From positions 310,001-374,000 of the forward strand of contig CAVPVQ010000022.1 in the NCBI GenBank assembly GCA_963709185.1: a stretch of 64,000 nucleotides of DNA, in the 5' to 3' direction. This stretch comes from Roseiarcus sp963709185 (GTDB lineage Bacteria; Pseudomonadota; Alphaproteobacteria; Rhizobiales; Beijerinckiaceae). Position 1 is the first letter of the stretch. Every line of letters begins with the position of its first letter. Positions 1-9,147 of the stretch are shown piece by piece. The notes under the pieces were generated by a model. The model searched no databases. It saw nothing but the letters and a program-made list of their open reading frames with translations, and was not told where the DNA came from. A program made the position numbers and the translations under genes.

Positions 1-1
1 G

Positions 2-3000
2 CTGGCCGGCGGCGTTTCGGTCTCATGGCTGCGCGGCAAGGGCGGCTATCACTTCGTCGAGGGCGGCATTCTGTCGCGGGACGGACATACCCGCACGTTC
101 GACGCCGACGCCAGCGGCACGGTGTTCGCCGACGGCGTCGGGGTCGTCGTTCTCAAGCGGCTGGAGGATGCGATCGCCGACGGCGACGACATCCAGGCGG
201 TTATCCTGGGGACCGCGGTCAACAATGACGGGTCGTCGAAGGTCAGCTACACCGCGCCGGGCGTCGATGGCCAGTCGGCGGTCTTCGCGGAGGCGCTGGC
301 GGTCGCTGGTGTGTCGGCGGACGCGATCGGCTATGTCGAGGCGCACGGCACCGCCACGGCGCTCGGCGACCCGATCGAGATCGAAGCGTTGCAGCGGGTG
401 TTTCGAACCAAGACCTCGCGAAAGCAGTTTTGCGGCATCGGCTCGCTCAAATCGAATATCGGGCATCTCAACACCATTTCCGGGCTTGCCGGGATGATCA
501 AGGTCGCCCACTGCCTCAAGACCGGCGAGATTCCGCCGAGCCTCCATTTCGAGACGCCCAACCCGAAAATCGATTTCGCGTCCTCGCCGTTTTTCGTGCC
601 CACCGAACTTACCAAGTGGGTGGGCCCGGGGCTGCGGCGCGCCGGCGTCAGCGCCTTCGGCATCGGAGGCACCAACAGCGAAGTGATCATGGAGGAGCCG
701 CCGCTGGCCGTCTCCGAGGCGAGCGCCAAGTCGATGCACGTGGCGATCGTCTCCACCAAGAACGCGATCGCTCTCGAAGCGGCGTCGGCGCGCCTCAGCC
801 AGCATCTGCGCCAGCATCCCGACGAAAATATCGCTGATGTCTGCCACACCCTGGCGATCGGCCGAACGCTCTACCAGCATGCGCGCGTGGTCATTTGCGC
901 CAGCGCGCAGGAAGCCGCCGACGCGCTCGAGTCGAACGATCCCAGCGCGGTCGTCGAAGGGGTGCGCGGCGTTGCCGGGCAGCCCGTCGCCTTCCTGTTC
1001 CCCGGCCAGGGTTCGCAGCACATTTTCATGGGCCGCGAACTCTACCGGGAGGAGCCGGTCTTCCGTCGCGAAATCGACCGTTGCGCCGAGCTGCTGAAGC
1101 CCCATCTGGGACTCGATATACGCGGACTGCTCTTTCCGGCCGTCGGCGCGGAGACCGAGGCCGAAGCGCTTTTGCGCGACACCCAATATGCGCAGCCGGC
1201 GATCTTTTCGGTGTCCTACGCGACCGCCAAACTGTGGATGAGCCTCGGCGTTCGTCCCGCCGTCGCGCTCGGGCACAGCATCGGCGAATTCGCCGCGGCG
1301 TGCATCGCCGAAGTATTCTCGCTCGAGGACGCCTTGCGCGCCGTCGCGGCGCGCGGACGCCTGATGCAGAGCATGCCGGCGGGGTCGATGCTCGCGGTGA
1401 TGGCCCCGGCGCAGCAGGTCGAGCTCATGCTGCCGCCGACCATTTCGATCGCCGCCGTCAATACGCCGACGGCGTGCGTCGCTTCGGGCCCCGGCGAAGA
1501 CATCGCGGCGCTCGAGCGGCGATTGTCGGCCGAGGGGATTTCCTCGACCCCGCTGCATACCTCGCACGCCTTTCATTCGGCGATGATGGATCCGGCGGTT
1601 GGCCCGTTCGTCGAGCTGATGCGCAGCATCGAACTCAAGCCGCCGCAGATCGCCTATATTTCCAACGTCACCGGCGAGTGGATCACCGACGAGCAGGCCA
1701 CCGATCCGGCCTATTGGGGCGAGCAACTGCGCGCCCCGGTGCATTTCCACAAGGGGCTGTCGACCATTCAGGATCAGGTGTCGACGGTTCTTCTCGAAGT
1801 CGGTCCGGGGCGGGTCCTTGGCACCCTCGCCCAGTCACTCGTCGGCCAGGCGAGCGGCAACGTGATCCAGTCGTCTCTTGCTCATTCGGCGGCTCGCGGG
1901 GTGGGGGAGGTCAAGGCGCTGCTGCGCGCCGGCGCGGCGTTGTGGCTCGCCGGCGTGTCGATCGATTGGGGCCGCCGCTACGAAGGGGAGCGTCGCCTCA
2001 AGCGGCCCTTGCCGACCTATCCGTTCGCCCGGCAAAGATACTGGGCGATCGATCCGGACCCGCCGGCGGTTGTTCCGGCCGCGGCCGGCCTCGTCGGCGC
2101 CGGCGGCGCGGTCATCGGCGCCCCGCCGGCCCCCGCGCCATCCGACTACCTCATGGAGACGGTGTCCTGGCGGCGGGTGCAATATTCCGTCGATGAGGAT
2201 CAGGATCGGCGGCGGCCGAGCTGGCTGGTTTTCGTCGCCAAAACGGAACTGGACGAGCGTTTCGCGGACGCGTTGAGCGAGGGCGGCGGCAAGGTGACGG
2301 TGGTCGAGAAGGGCGCCAAATTCGAGCGCCTCGGCGATCACCGCTTCTCCGTCGACCTCAATCGCGAAGCCGACCTCAACGAGCTGTGCGCCAACGCCGT
2401 TCTTGGGCTGGGGCCTGCGCAACGGCTTCGCGTGGTTTATTTCTGCAATCCGTCGCGCCCGCGGCCCGCTGAGGCGGTGGTCTCGGAATACCGTCGGGAA
2501 GTCGACGACAAAATCAATGCGCCGATTGTGCTGATCCGATCGCTCATGCGGCACGCCGACGCCAAGAACATCAACCTGACTTTCGTCACCCGCGAGGCTC
2601 AGGCGATCACCGGGACCGAGACGATCGATCCGATGATGGCGCTGCCTATCGGGCCGTGCCTGGCGGGGATGCACGAATATCCCGAGCTGCGCTGCCGCGT
2701 CGTCGACATCGGATCGTCGAAGGCGGACATCGAACCGCTGGCGCGCCAGCTCGCCGCCGATATCGCGGAGCCGTCCCCGAGCGTCATCACCGCGTACCGC
2801 GGCCTCACCCGCTGGGCGCGGTCGGTCGAGCGGATTCCGCCGTTCCTGCTGAAGAGCCAGCAGGCGAAGCTGCGCCAGAACGGCGTCTATCTGATCACCG
2901 GAGGGCTGGGCGACCTCGGTCTCGCCGTCGCCGAGCATCTGGCCGCGCGCCACCAGGCGGCGCTTGTGCTGATCAGTCGAACGCCGCTCCCGCCGCGCGA

Positions 3001-4048
3001 GGAGTGGAGCCGCATCCTGGCGGCGGCCGAGGACGAGAACCGCCTGGTTCGGATGATCCGCGGCGTCGAGCAAATCGAGGCCGCTGGAGGGCAGGTGATC
3101 GTTGGCGCGGCGGACGTGTGCGATCTCGCGCAGATGCAAGCCGTGGTGCGCGAGGCGTATGAGAAGTTCGGCGTCATTCACGGCGTGATTCACGCCGCCG
3201 GGGTCTCCGGCAATACGCCGATCGGGCTGAAGACGCCTGAGGAAGTGGACGAGGTGCTGCACGCCAAGATTCTCGGGCTGGCGGTGCTCGAACAGATATT
3301 CGGCGACGACAGGCTGGATTTTCTCGCGCTGTTCTCCTCGACCAGCGCGGTGTGGGGGCGCGTCGGTCAAGCCGACTATACCGCCGCGAACGCCTATCTT
3401 GATTCGTATGCGATCGCCGGCGCGGGCCGCGCGAAGTGGCCGACGATCTCGATCAACTGGGACAACTGGCGCGAAGTCGGCATGGCGGTGAACACCCTTC
3501 GTGCGGCTCCCGGCCAGACCAAGCCGCGCCAGCTCAGGGTCGGGTTGACTACCGAGGAGGGAATCCGCGCGTTCGGCGAGGCGCTCGCGGCGAGGCACGC
3601 CCAGGTGATCGTCAGGGCGGCTCCGCAGCGTCAGGCGAAGGCGGGGCCACGGGCGGCGGTCGGCGCCGGCGGCGCGGCGGCCCAGGCGGCGGCCAAGCCG
3701 AAGGCCAAACGCTACCCGCGCCCGGCCCTCGCCCAGCCCTACCGCGCGCCAGTGACGGAACTGGAGACCGCGCTGGTCGCGTTGTGGACCGATCTGTTGA
3801 TGATCTCGCCGATCGGTCTCGACGACAATTTCTTCGAGCTTGGCGGCCATTCGCTCCTGGCGCTTCAGTTGCTGCCGAGAATTCGGGAGAAATATCGGAT
3901 CGCGCTCGAGCCGCGCGAATTGTTCGCCAAGCCCACCGTCGCTTCGCTCAGCGGCCTGATCCACGACAAGCTGGTGTCGGAAATCGCCGACCACGACTCG
4001 CCGGACCAGAGCCGCGTCGCGGATGTCGAGACGATCGATCCGCAGTAA
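2..4048 (+). CDS. Type I polyketide synthase, 3' part (KS-AT-KR-ACP), truncated by window start
   Basis: The reading frame is already open at base 2, so the start lies outside the window. In order it shows the second half of a ketosynthase with both catalytic histidines (EAHGTA, His codon at 344; NIGHLN, His codon at 464). Next is an acyltransferase with FPGQGSQ near 1000, nucleophile GHSIGEF (Ser codon 1277) and SHAFHS near 1562, where the HAFH form suggests malonyl-CoA use. A ketoreductase follows with NADPH loop TGGLGDLG near 2897 and a Ser/Tyr/Asn active site near 3340-3400. Last is an acyl carrier protein with GGHSLLA, the phosphopantetheine Ser at 3851. The active-site Cys of the KS is outside the window. 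No dehydratase, enoylreductase or thioesterase is visible, so this module should leave a beta-hydroxy group and hand the chain to another protein. It stops 89 bp from a convergent sulfotransferase gene. It is the visible end of a PKS or PKS-NRPS cluster extending to the left. Confidence 0.95.
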   Translation: MAGGVSVSWLRGKGGYHFVEGGILSRDGHTRTFDADASGTVFADGVGVVVLKRLEDAIADGDDIQAVILGTAVNNDGSSKVSYTAPGVDGQSAVFAEALAVAGVSADAIGYVEAHGTATALGDPIEIEALQRVFRTKTSRKQFCGIGSLKSNIGHLNTISGLAGMIKVAHCLKTGEIPPSLHFETPNPKIDFASSPFFVPTELTKWVGPGLRRAGVSAFGIGGTNSEVIMEEPPLAVSEASAKSMHVAIVSTKNAIALEAASARLSQHLRQHPDENIADVCHTLAIGRTLYQHARVVICASAQEAADALESNDPSAVVEGVRGVAGQPVAFLFPGQGSQHIFMGRELYREEPVFRREIDRCAELLKPHLGLDIRGLLFPAVGAETEAEALLRDTQYAQPAIFSVSYATAKLWMSLGVRPAVALGHSIGEFAAACIAEVFSLEDALRAVAARGRLMQSMPAGSMLAVMAPAQQVELMLPPTISIAAVNTPTACVASGPGEDIAALERRLSAEGISSTPLHTSHAFHSAMMDPAVGPFVELMRSIELKPPQIAYISNVTGEWITDEQATDPAYWGEQLRAPVHFHKGLSTIQDQVSTVLLEVGPGRVLGTLAQSLVGQASGNVIQSSLAHSAARGVGEVKALLRAGAALWLAGVSIDWGRRYEGERRLKRPLPTYPFARQRYWAIDPDPPAVVPAAAGLVGAGGAVIGAPPAPAPSDYLMETVSWRRVQYSVDEDQDRRRPSWLVFVAKTELDERFADALSEGGGKVTVVEKGAKFERLGDHRFSVDLNREADLNELCANAVLGLGPAQRLRVVYFCNPSRPRPAEAVVSEYRREVDDKINAPIVLIRSLMRHADAKNINLTFVTREAQAITGTETIDPMMALPIGPCLAGMHEYPELRCRVVDIGSSKADIEPLARQLAADIAEPSPSVITAYRGLTRWARSVERIPPFLLKSQQAKLRQNGVYLITGGLGDLGLAVAEHLAARHQAALVLISRTPLPPREEWSRILAAAEDENRLVRMIRGVEQIEAAGGQVIVGAADVCDLAQMQAVVREAYEKFGVIHGVIHAAGVSGNTPIGLKTPEEVDEVLHAKILGLAVLEQIFGDDRLDFLALFSSTSAVWGRVGQADYTAANAYLDSYAIAGAGRAKWPTISINWDNWREVGMAVNTLRAAPGQTKPRQLRVGLTTEEGIRAFGEALAARHAQVIVRAAPQRQAKAGPRAAVGAGGAAAQAAAKPKAKRYPRPALAQPYRAPVTELETALVALWTDLLMISPIGLDDNFFELGGHSLLALQLLPRIREKYRIALEPRELFAKPTVASLSGLIHDKLVSEIADHDSPDQSRVADVETIDPQ

Positions 4049-4137
4049 GCGGAGCGGCGCCATTGTTGGTCGAGGCCTGATCGTCGCCTGCCGCCGCGTT
4101 GCAGCAGCGGCGCGCCCCGGCTGTCAGCGGCCCGCGC

Positions 4138-4968
4138 TCACGGGGATCCGTCGAACGAGGCCGTGGGCGACAGGCCATGCTCGCGGCGGAAGCGGGCCGC
4201 CCATGCGAGGTTGATTTCGTCGCCCTGTTTCCTGATGGCGGGGGGACGAATCTGCTCGGGCTCGTCGTTCTCGACTTGCAACAATTCGACGACGCCGCGC
4301 ACCACGCCGGCCCGGTCGGCGATCAAATCCTCGAAACTGACGACGACCGGCGCAATGGCGTTGACTTCAAACCAGCGCAGCCAGCCGAGCCGCTGGCGCT
4401 CGATCTCCTCAAGGCATTGGCGGATCAGACCTTCATCATAACGGGGCGTCATCGCGGCGGCGCCGTCCATCGACGTCCACGCGTTGGTCTGCATCGCCCT
4501 CGCCATCGACACCGCCTGGGCCAGCTTGTCCCGGCGATTGAGGACGATATAGGTCACCGGCGACAATCGCTCGAGCATCGACGGGCACCAGGCCAGCGCC
4601 GGCTCGAAGTGATGGAAATGCGCCTTCATGCCAAACACGCCGTTCCGGGACGTGCGGCGGGCGAGCAGCTTCACGAAATAATCTTCCGGCGAGGAGGCCT
4701 GAAGCCGCTTCGCCATCACATCCCGCAGCATCCTGCCCTCGCCGATGTTCAGATATTCGGCAGGCGCGCCGAGGACGCCGGTTCGCCAAAGCTCCGAACA
4801 AAAGAACGTGCTGCCGCAGCGATACGACGACGCCACCACGTAAGACTTGCGCAGCGCCGCCGGGCCAGGAAAATCGAGCCGCCGGCCCATCCAGTTGCGG
4901 ATCGGCGCCGGATTTTCGAGATCGCGCGCCATCGCGCGAGGCTGGTCGTCATCCGGTTCGCTGTTCAC
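4138..4968 (-). CDS. Stf0-family sulfotransferase, single domain
   Basis: The 276-residue product has the features of Stf0 enzymes, which move sulfate from PAPS to a hydroxyl group; the founding mycobacterial member sulfates trehalose. The PAPS-binding loop is SSYRCGSTFF near residues 44-53, followed by GVLGAPAEYLN, whose Glu aligns with the catalytic base reported for mycobacterial Stf0 (from memory). The block TSRNGVFGMKAHFHHFE is almost identical to that of the fusion proteins further right. It ends after the sulfotransferase domain, unlike its 500-residue relatives, so it is either the ancestral form or a copy that lost the second domain. It converges with the PKS gene. The acceptor is unknown; a hydroxylated polyketide or glycolipid is inferred from context. 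Confidence 0.9.
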   Translation of the reverse strand: MNSEPDDDQPRAMARDLENPAPIRNWMGRRLDFPGPAALRKSYVVASSYRCGSTFFCSELWRTGVLGAPAEYLNIGEGRMLRDVMAKRLQASSPEDYFVKLLARRTSRNGVFGMKAHFHHFEPALAWCPSMLERLSPVTYIVLNRRDKLAQAVSMARAMQTNAWTSMDGAAAMTPRYDEGLIRQCLEEIERQRLGWLRWFEVNAIAPVVVSFEDLIADRAGVVRGVVELLQVENDEPEQIRPPAIRKQGDEINLAWAARFRREHGLSPTASFDGSP

Positions 4969-5096
4969 CTCGGGACCTTTGCTGCGCCGGCGGGCGGCCG
5001 GTCGCTGGGAGCTGCGCCAGGACGAGCGAACTCATCAACAAAGCCTCAGGCAGGTCAAGCGTCCGCGCGGGTCACGGCGCCGGTCAAGCAGCGCAT

Positions 5097-5915
5097 TCAA
5101 AGGATGACCCGCAAATACGAGGCGATCGTCGCGCTTTGATCCCATTGCTCGGGATAGCCAAGCGACACTTCGTGGAACTGCACGTTGTCATGCTCGAACT
5201 GGCGCCGGATGTGGAGGTGACCGTACACCACGGCCACGGCGCGGAAGCGTTGATGCCAGCCGGTGGTGAGCTGCGTGCCGCACCACGGCGCGAAGCGAGG
5301 CACCCGCGGCAATACGGCGTGCGCCTGCTCCAGCGGATAATGGTTAATCAGCACGGTGGCGTACTCGGACGGCAGCGCGGCGAGCCGGGCGGCCGTCTTG
5401 ACCACGCGCGCAGCGCACCACGCGGCCCGGTCGGCGTAGGGCGTCGGATCGATCAACGCCTCGTCGGCGCTGGCGATCCCATCCGCCGCCGCCCATTCGA
5501 CGACATCGCCGATCGGCATCCCGTCAGGCCGGAAGCTGTAGTCATAGAGCGTGAACAGCGGCGCGATGACGATCGGCCGCCTGCTCCCCGGCCAGATCGG
5601 ATAAGGATCCTCGGGCGTCACGACGCCGAACGAGCGCGCGAGCGCGACGAGCGCGGAGTAGCGCGCCTCGCCGCGCGTCGCCTGCGGCGAGCCCGGAGCG
5701 TTGTCCGTGGTCCATAGTTCGTGGTTGCCCGGCGCCCAGATCAGTCGGGCGAAGCGGCGGCGCAGGAACGCGAACGCGTCCGCGAGCTGTGTCTCCGAGT
5801 CGCCGATATCCCCGGCCAGGATCAGCCAGTCCTTCGGTCGCCGTCCGATCGAGCGAAGGGCCTTTCGGTTGGCGTCCTGGCCGAGATGGAGGTCGCTGAT
5901 CGCCAGCAGGTTCAT
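5097..5915 (-). CDS. Calcineurin-like metallophosphoesterase
   Basis: This is a dinuclear-metal phosphoesterase of 272 residues. All five signature blocks are visible: SDLHLG at the N-terminus (DxH), LILAGDIGD (GD), APGNHEL (GNH), INHYPL (H) and VYGHLH (GHxH). I chose the start at 5915 because the first motif then begins a few residues in, as is usual for the family; an in-frame Met at 5966 would add 17 basic residues with no family support. There is no signal peptide, so it should be cytoplasmic. The substrate cannot be read from the sequence. It sits alone between the first sulfotransferase and a region without genes, so membership of the biosynthetic locus is uncertain. Confidence 0.88.
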   Translation of the reverse strand: MNLLAISDLHLGQDANRKALRSIGRRPKDWLILAGDIGDSETQLADAFAFLRRRFARLIWAPGNHELWTTDNAPGSPQATRGEARYSALVALARSFGVVTPEDPYPIWPGSRRPIVIAPLFTLYDYSFRPDGMPIGDVVEWAAADGIASADEALIDPTPYADRAAWCAARVVKTAARLAALPSEYATVLINHYPLEQAHAVLPRVPRFAPWCGTQLTTGWHQRFRAVAVVYGHLHIRRQFEHDNVQFHEVSLGYPEQWDQSATIASYLRVIL

Positions 5916-6383
5916 GCAGGCCGATTTCGCGCGCGACCGGATTGCGAACGCTTTCGATCGCTCCAATTCGCTCGGCGGCGCCAGACCGAGATCATCGGGT
6001 CGACGCCTTCAGATCGCTGGAATGTGATGCTGATTGCTCCACGGACTCGGGCGATCTCGAAGCTCAATGTTGTCCGTCTCACAAGACCGGCTGCGCCCAC
6101 ATTATCGGCAACGCCGGGTCGGGACAATGGGCCAACGGGTCTCGCCAAAGCTCGGCGGCGGCGAGGCTTTTTACGCGCGGGCGCATGCTCCACGCGCGCC
6201 TTTGCAGCACGACGTCAGTCCTCCGGCGCAACGGCTTCGAAACGCCGCGCGCGCTTCTGCGCCTTCGCCCCAAGGCTGCCGTGAATTGAAAATATGTTGG
6301 CGCCGCCTTACCCGAAAGTGTAGACAAAGGGCGGGCTAAGGGAACGTCCAAGCAACAGTGGACAAGATATCGAGGTCGTCATC
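5916..6383. other. Intergenic region, 468 bp, no gene recognised
   Basis: Several short open frames cross this stretch in both directions, but none has a recognisable domain, a convincing ribosome-binding site or consistent codon use. The stretch separates a minus-strand phosphoesterase from a plus-strand secreted protein, so it should hold two divergent promoters. I could not assign exact elements. It becomes less GC-rich towards the right end (about 6285-6383), where the promoter of the 6384 gene is expected. Confidence 0.5.
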
Positions 6384-6902
6384 ATGAAGATTTGGTTTGT
6401 CGCGGCGGCTGTAGCGGCGGGCGCCGCGTTTTCCTCGCCGGCCCTTGCAGATATGACGCTGAGGAGCCAGGACGGCACTATGGAGCTCGCGCTGCCCAAC
6501 GGCTGGCATGAGGCCAAGTCGGAAGGAGCCTTGGCGAAGCTCGCCGCCACCGACGGCCACGGGTCTCGCGTCGTTGTGCGCGTCTATCCCAAAGAGGATT
6601 TCAAGGACGCCAAGACCGTCATGAATTTCGCGATCGGAAAATTGAAGCTGGTCGACAATAGCGGCTCGAAAACCGAGGATATCCAGATGGGCGGCAAGCC
6701 TGCGGTGCGCACGAATCTGACCGGCACGCAATCCACCGGCATGAAGGCTGGTTTTATCATCACCGTTTTTGAGAACGAAGGCGAGTATGTCGACGTGGTC
6801 GGAAAGTCGGACGCCTCGGACTTCGCCAAGCAATCGGCGGTTTTGGCGGGATTCGCCAGTCAGTTGAAAATCACCAAGCCCGCCGCGGCCGCGACGAAGT
6901 AA
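6384..6902 (+). CDS. Small exported protein, PsbP/DcrB-like in appearance
   Basis: The 172-residue product starts with a classic signal peptide (MKIWFVAAAVAAG..., predicted cut after SSPALA) and should be periplasmic. The mature part begins with a short beta-rich segment (MTLRSQDGTMELALPNGW) and continues with a Lys/Asp-rich domain of about 130 residues that recalls the PsbP/DcrB/Mog1 fold, judged only by pattern. It has no cysteines, so it is neither a lipoprotein nor disulfide-linked. It ends in a low-complexity KPAAAATK tail. GAGG lies upstream of the ATG. Function is unknown. Confidence 0.72.
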   Translation: MKIWFVAAAVAAGAAFSSPALADMTLRSQDGTMELALPNGWHEAKSEGALAKLAATDGHGSRVVVRVYPKEDFKDAKTVMNFAIGKLKLVDNSGSKTEDIQMGGKPAVRTNLTGTQSTGMKAGFIITVFENEGEYVDVVGKSDASDFAKQSAVLAGFASQLKITKPAAAATK

Positions 6903-7070
6903 CCGATCTGGCGTTGGGCGCCTGATCGAGGCGCCTGCGTCTGCGCGCGGCGTGGAACGCCGCCGAGGCGGTCCCGCCCGTCCTCCTTGGCTGCCGTGTC
7001 GAATTCGGGGCGGCGGGTCGTCTCGCTGTGCGGGCTTCGCGGGCGCGCCGCTGATATCCGAATCCGGACG

Positions 7071-8495
7071 CTACTGGTGACTCGGGCTGCCATAGCGTTC
7101 GAGCGCGGTGTCGACTCCGACGCGGTAAAGCCACGCCGTGTTGTGATCCGGTTGAAAGTGCCCGTCATAACCCCCGAGGTACAGGACTTGCCCTTGGTCC
7201 TCGGGAAACGGCGAGATCGCAATGGCGCGCACCGACCACAGCGCGGCGTCCGAGCGCGGGTTCGGCCAATCCAGGGGGCTGACCTCGTGGAGGTCGTAGC
7301 GCGGCGGATCGCCGTCCGTGCGGGCGAGAAACCAGGCTGAATTCTGTTGCTGGTCAAGCGGTGAACGCGCCAGGACGCTGAACAGACGGACCTGCGGATT
7401 GCTCTTGACGACGGGCGCATCATTGTATCCCGCGATAATGTCCTTTCTCTTCGGCCCACCCCCCCATTGTTCCGTCAGGAACTGCCGGGAATGAAGCTCG
7501 ACAACCGCTGCTCCGGATTGCGGATCGATGCGCAGAATGTCGCCCGAAACGCCCTCGAAGCCGCTCAGCAGGACCTTCCCGCCCGCCCGCGCAGGGTCGT
7601 CCACACAAGTCAACCCCCTGAATCCCGAAGCGTATTTCGATCGGTCGAAGTCGTCGGCGATCGGGTAGGAATAGATCGTCCGCCAGGTCTTGTTCGCGTC
7701 GTCGCGGCGAAAGATGGAGGGTTTGGCCGCTGCGAAAAGCGCGCCCCCGCAATCGGTCATGGACATGACCCGGCTCTCGACCGCCACATCCTCCGGTGCG
7801 CTGTTCCAACGAATCCGTCCTGGCGCCGAGGGATCGTAGACGCCGGAATAGACGCCATGTCCGACCCTCCTGTCCTGCTCGCCGCCGAACCCCGCATAGA
7901 CCTTTTCCGTCCTGTCGACGGGGTCGTAGTGCACGGCGAGCGAGCGGACGGGCGTGGGCGCCGGGATCTGCGTATCTTCCCATTTTCCCGGCGACGCTTG
8001 CGTATAGACGGCTCCGAGAACGCCATCGAGACCGACGGCGAGCACTTCCGCCAACGGGCCGACGACGTTTCCGTTCGCATCGAAGCGGTGGAATCGAAGC
8101 ACTTCCATCGTGCTGAGCCGCGAATATTTGAAACCGGCGTCGCCGCCCTTCTGGTCGAAAACAAACTCCTGCCGCCACTGGGCGCGTTTCGAATCCAGGA
8201 CGACAATCTGCGCCGCGGATCGCGGATCCGAGCTTCCGAAGACGCCCGGGCGATCCATCCAGTAGCCGATGCCGGCATAGAGCCTGCCGCCGAAGGCGGC
8301 CAGGTTCATCAATTCAGTGCCCCCAAGGAAATCCCCCTGGGCGTCGTGACCTCCCGCCGCATAGGAAAGCGAGTAGGGTTCGCTTGCGGGAAGGGCCTGT
8401 TGGGCAGTCGCTCGAACGTCGACGAATGAGCCGGCGAGGGGCGCAAAACAGACGATCAGGCCGAGAGCGATCTTATGGAGAGAGCCAGTGTGCAT
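7071..8495 (-). CDS. Secreted protein of unknown function, paralogue 1 of 3
   Basis: The 474-residue protein has a signal peptide (MHTGSLHKIALGLIVCFAPL..., cut near VRATAQ). I chose the ATG at 8495, which has AGGA seven bases upstream; the frame is open to 8765 but that extension is arginine-rich and implausible. The mature part shares its whole layout with the products of 15535-17004 and 30706-32124: an N-terminal GG-x-E-LxxLAA-x-G-x-LYAG-x-GYW block, a central FRGLTCVDDP block, an IIAGYND block and a C-terminal LYLGGYDG...HNTAWLYR block. The evenly spaced Tyr/Trp/Gly-rich repeats suggest a beta-propeller, but I recognise no named family. All three copies lie in the sulfotransferase region, so a job linked to the product (binding, modification outside the cell, or self-protection) is plausible but unproven. 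Confidence 0.78.
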   Translation of the reverse strand: MHTGSLHKIALGLIVCFAPLAGSFVDVRATAQQALPASEPYSLSYAAGGHDAQGDFLGGTELMNLAAFGGRLYAGIGYWMDRPGVFGSSDPRSAAQIVVLDSKRAQWRQEFVFDQKGGDAGFKYSRLSTMEVLRFHRFDANGNVVGPLAEVLAVGLDGVLGAVYTQASPGKWEDTQIPAPTPVRSLAVHYDPVDRTEKVYAGFGGEQDRRVGHGVYSGVYDPSAPGRIRWNSAPEDVAVESRVMSMTDCGGALFAAAKPSIFRRDDANKTWRTIYSYPIADDFDRSKYASGFRGLTCVDDPARAGGKVLLSGFEGVSGDILRIDPQSGAAVVELHSRQFLTEQWGGGPKRKDIIAGYNDAPVVKSNPQVRLFSVLARSPLDQQQNSAWFLARTDGDPPRYDLHEVSPLDWPNPRSDAALWSVRAIAISPFPEDQGQVLYLGGYDGHFQPDHNTAWLYRVGVDTALERYGSPSHQ

Positions 8496-8662
8496 GGCGG
8501 CGTCCTGCATCCGAATTTCCGACGCGCTCCGGATGCGGCGGAGTGCTGTCCGGCGCCGCATTTGCGTCGTCTCGATCGCTCGATCCCGGCCGAGGGACGA
8601 TGCGATCGCCTGGGCTTCCGGCGCAGGCTGGCGGGGCGGACAGATCGACGACGTCGGGACAG

Positions 8663-8923
8663 TCAGGGAACACTTTGAGGGGGGTGGGCGAGAGAGCTGA
8701 GGCCCCCGTAGGTGACGGCCGCCGCGGCGATGACCGCCGCCGCCGCGGCGGCGATGACCAGCCACGGCAGGTAGCGCGACGCGTTCAACGTGGCCTGCAT
8801 CGCGTCTTCCAGCGCCTGGTTCGCCGCCTGCTTCGCGGCGATCATCCGCCGCGAAGCCGGCGACTTTCCGTCTCCATCGTCGTCTTCGTCTTCGAATTCC
8901 TCGTCGTCATATATCGGCGCCAT
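8663..8923 (-). CDS. Small acidic single-TM membrane protein
   Basis: This 86-residue protein has three parts: a strongly acidic head (MAPIYDDEEFEDEDDDGDG), an amphipathic Ala/Gln-rich helix (residues about 26-48) and one hydrophobic helix (YLPWLVIAAAAAAVIAAAAV, residues about 51-70) followed by a short polar tail. The start at 8923 is the Met that begins the acidic head; the open frame continues upstream but reads as arginine-rich noise. It lies between secreted paralogue 1 and the sulfotransferase-methyltransferase array, all on the minus strand, and may be co-transcribed with them. The gene at 21233-21487 encodes a protein with the same plan (charged head, helix, one C-terminal TM). Function is unknown. 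Confidence 0.6.
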   Translation of the reverse strand: MAPIYDDEEFEDEDDDGDGKSPASRRMIAAKQAANQALEDAMQATLNASRYLPWLVIAAAAAAVIAAAAVTYGGLSSLAHPPQSVP

Positions 8924-9147
8924 CTGATTGTACCTGATTTTCGTAGTGCTCGACGCGAGCGAACGAGCCCCCGCGTGGAGGCGCAAAAAAGTCTCCGCGC
9001 CGCCGGCGACGATGCGGCCGATGTCGTCCAACCCGACGTCCGGAGCAGGATCGGACGGACTCCGGTTCGGCGCCAATTTCCTTATGCCGCAAGGGCGCGC
9101 CGACGGCCATACCAAAAGCGGCGGCGGCGAACCGAAATCCCGCCGCC

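Noticed and set aside
23..4063. Long minus-strand open frames (575 and 742 codons) opposite the PKS
   Set aside because: They are Arg/Asp/His-rich, have no domains, and lie opposite a clear PKS frame; GC-rich codon bias produces such shadows.
4138..4968. Assigning trehalose as substrate of the single-domain Stf0
   Set aside because: Only the fold and PAPS site can be recognised; the acceptor site is not readable and no trehalose or mycolipid genes are near.
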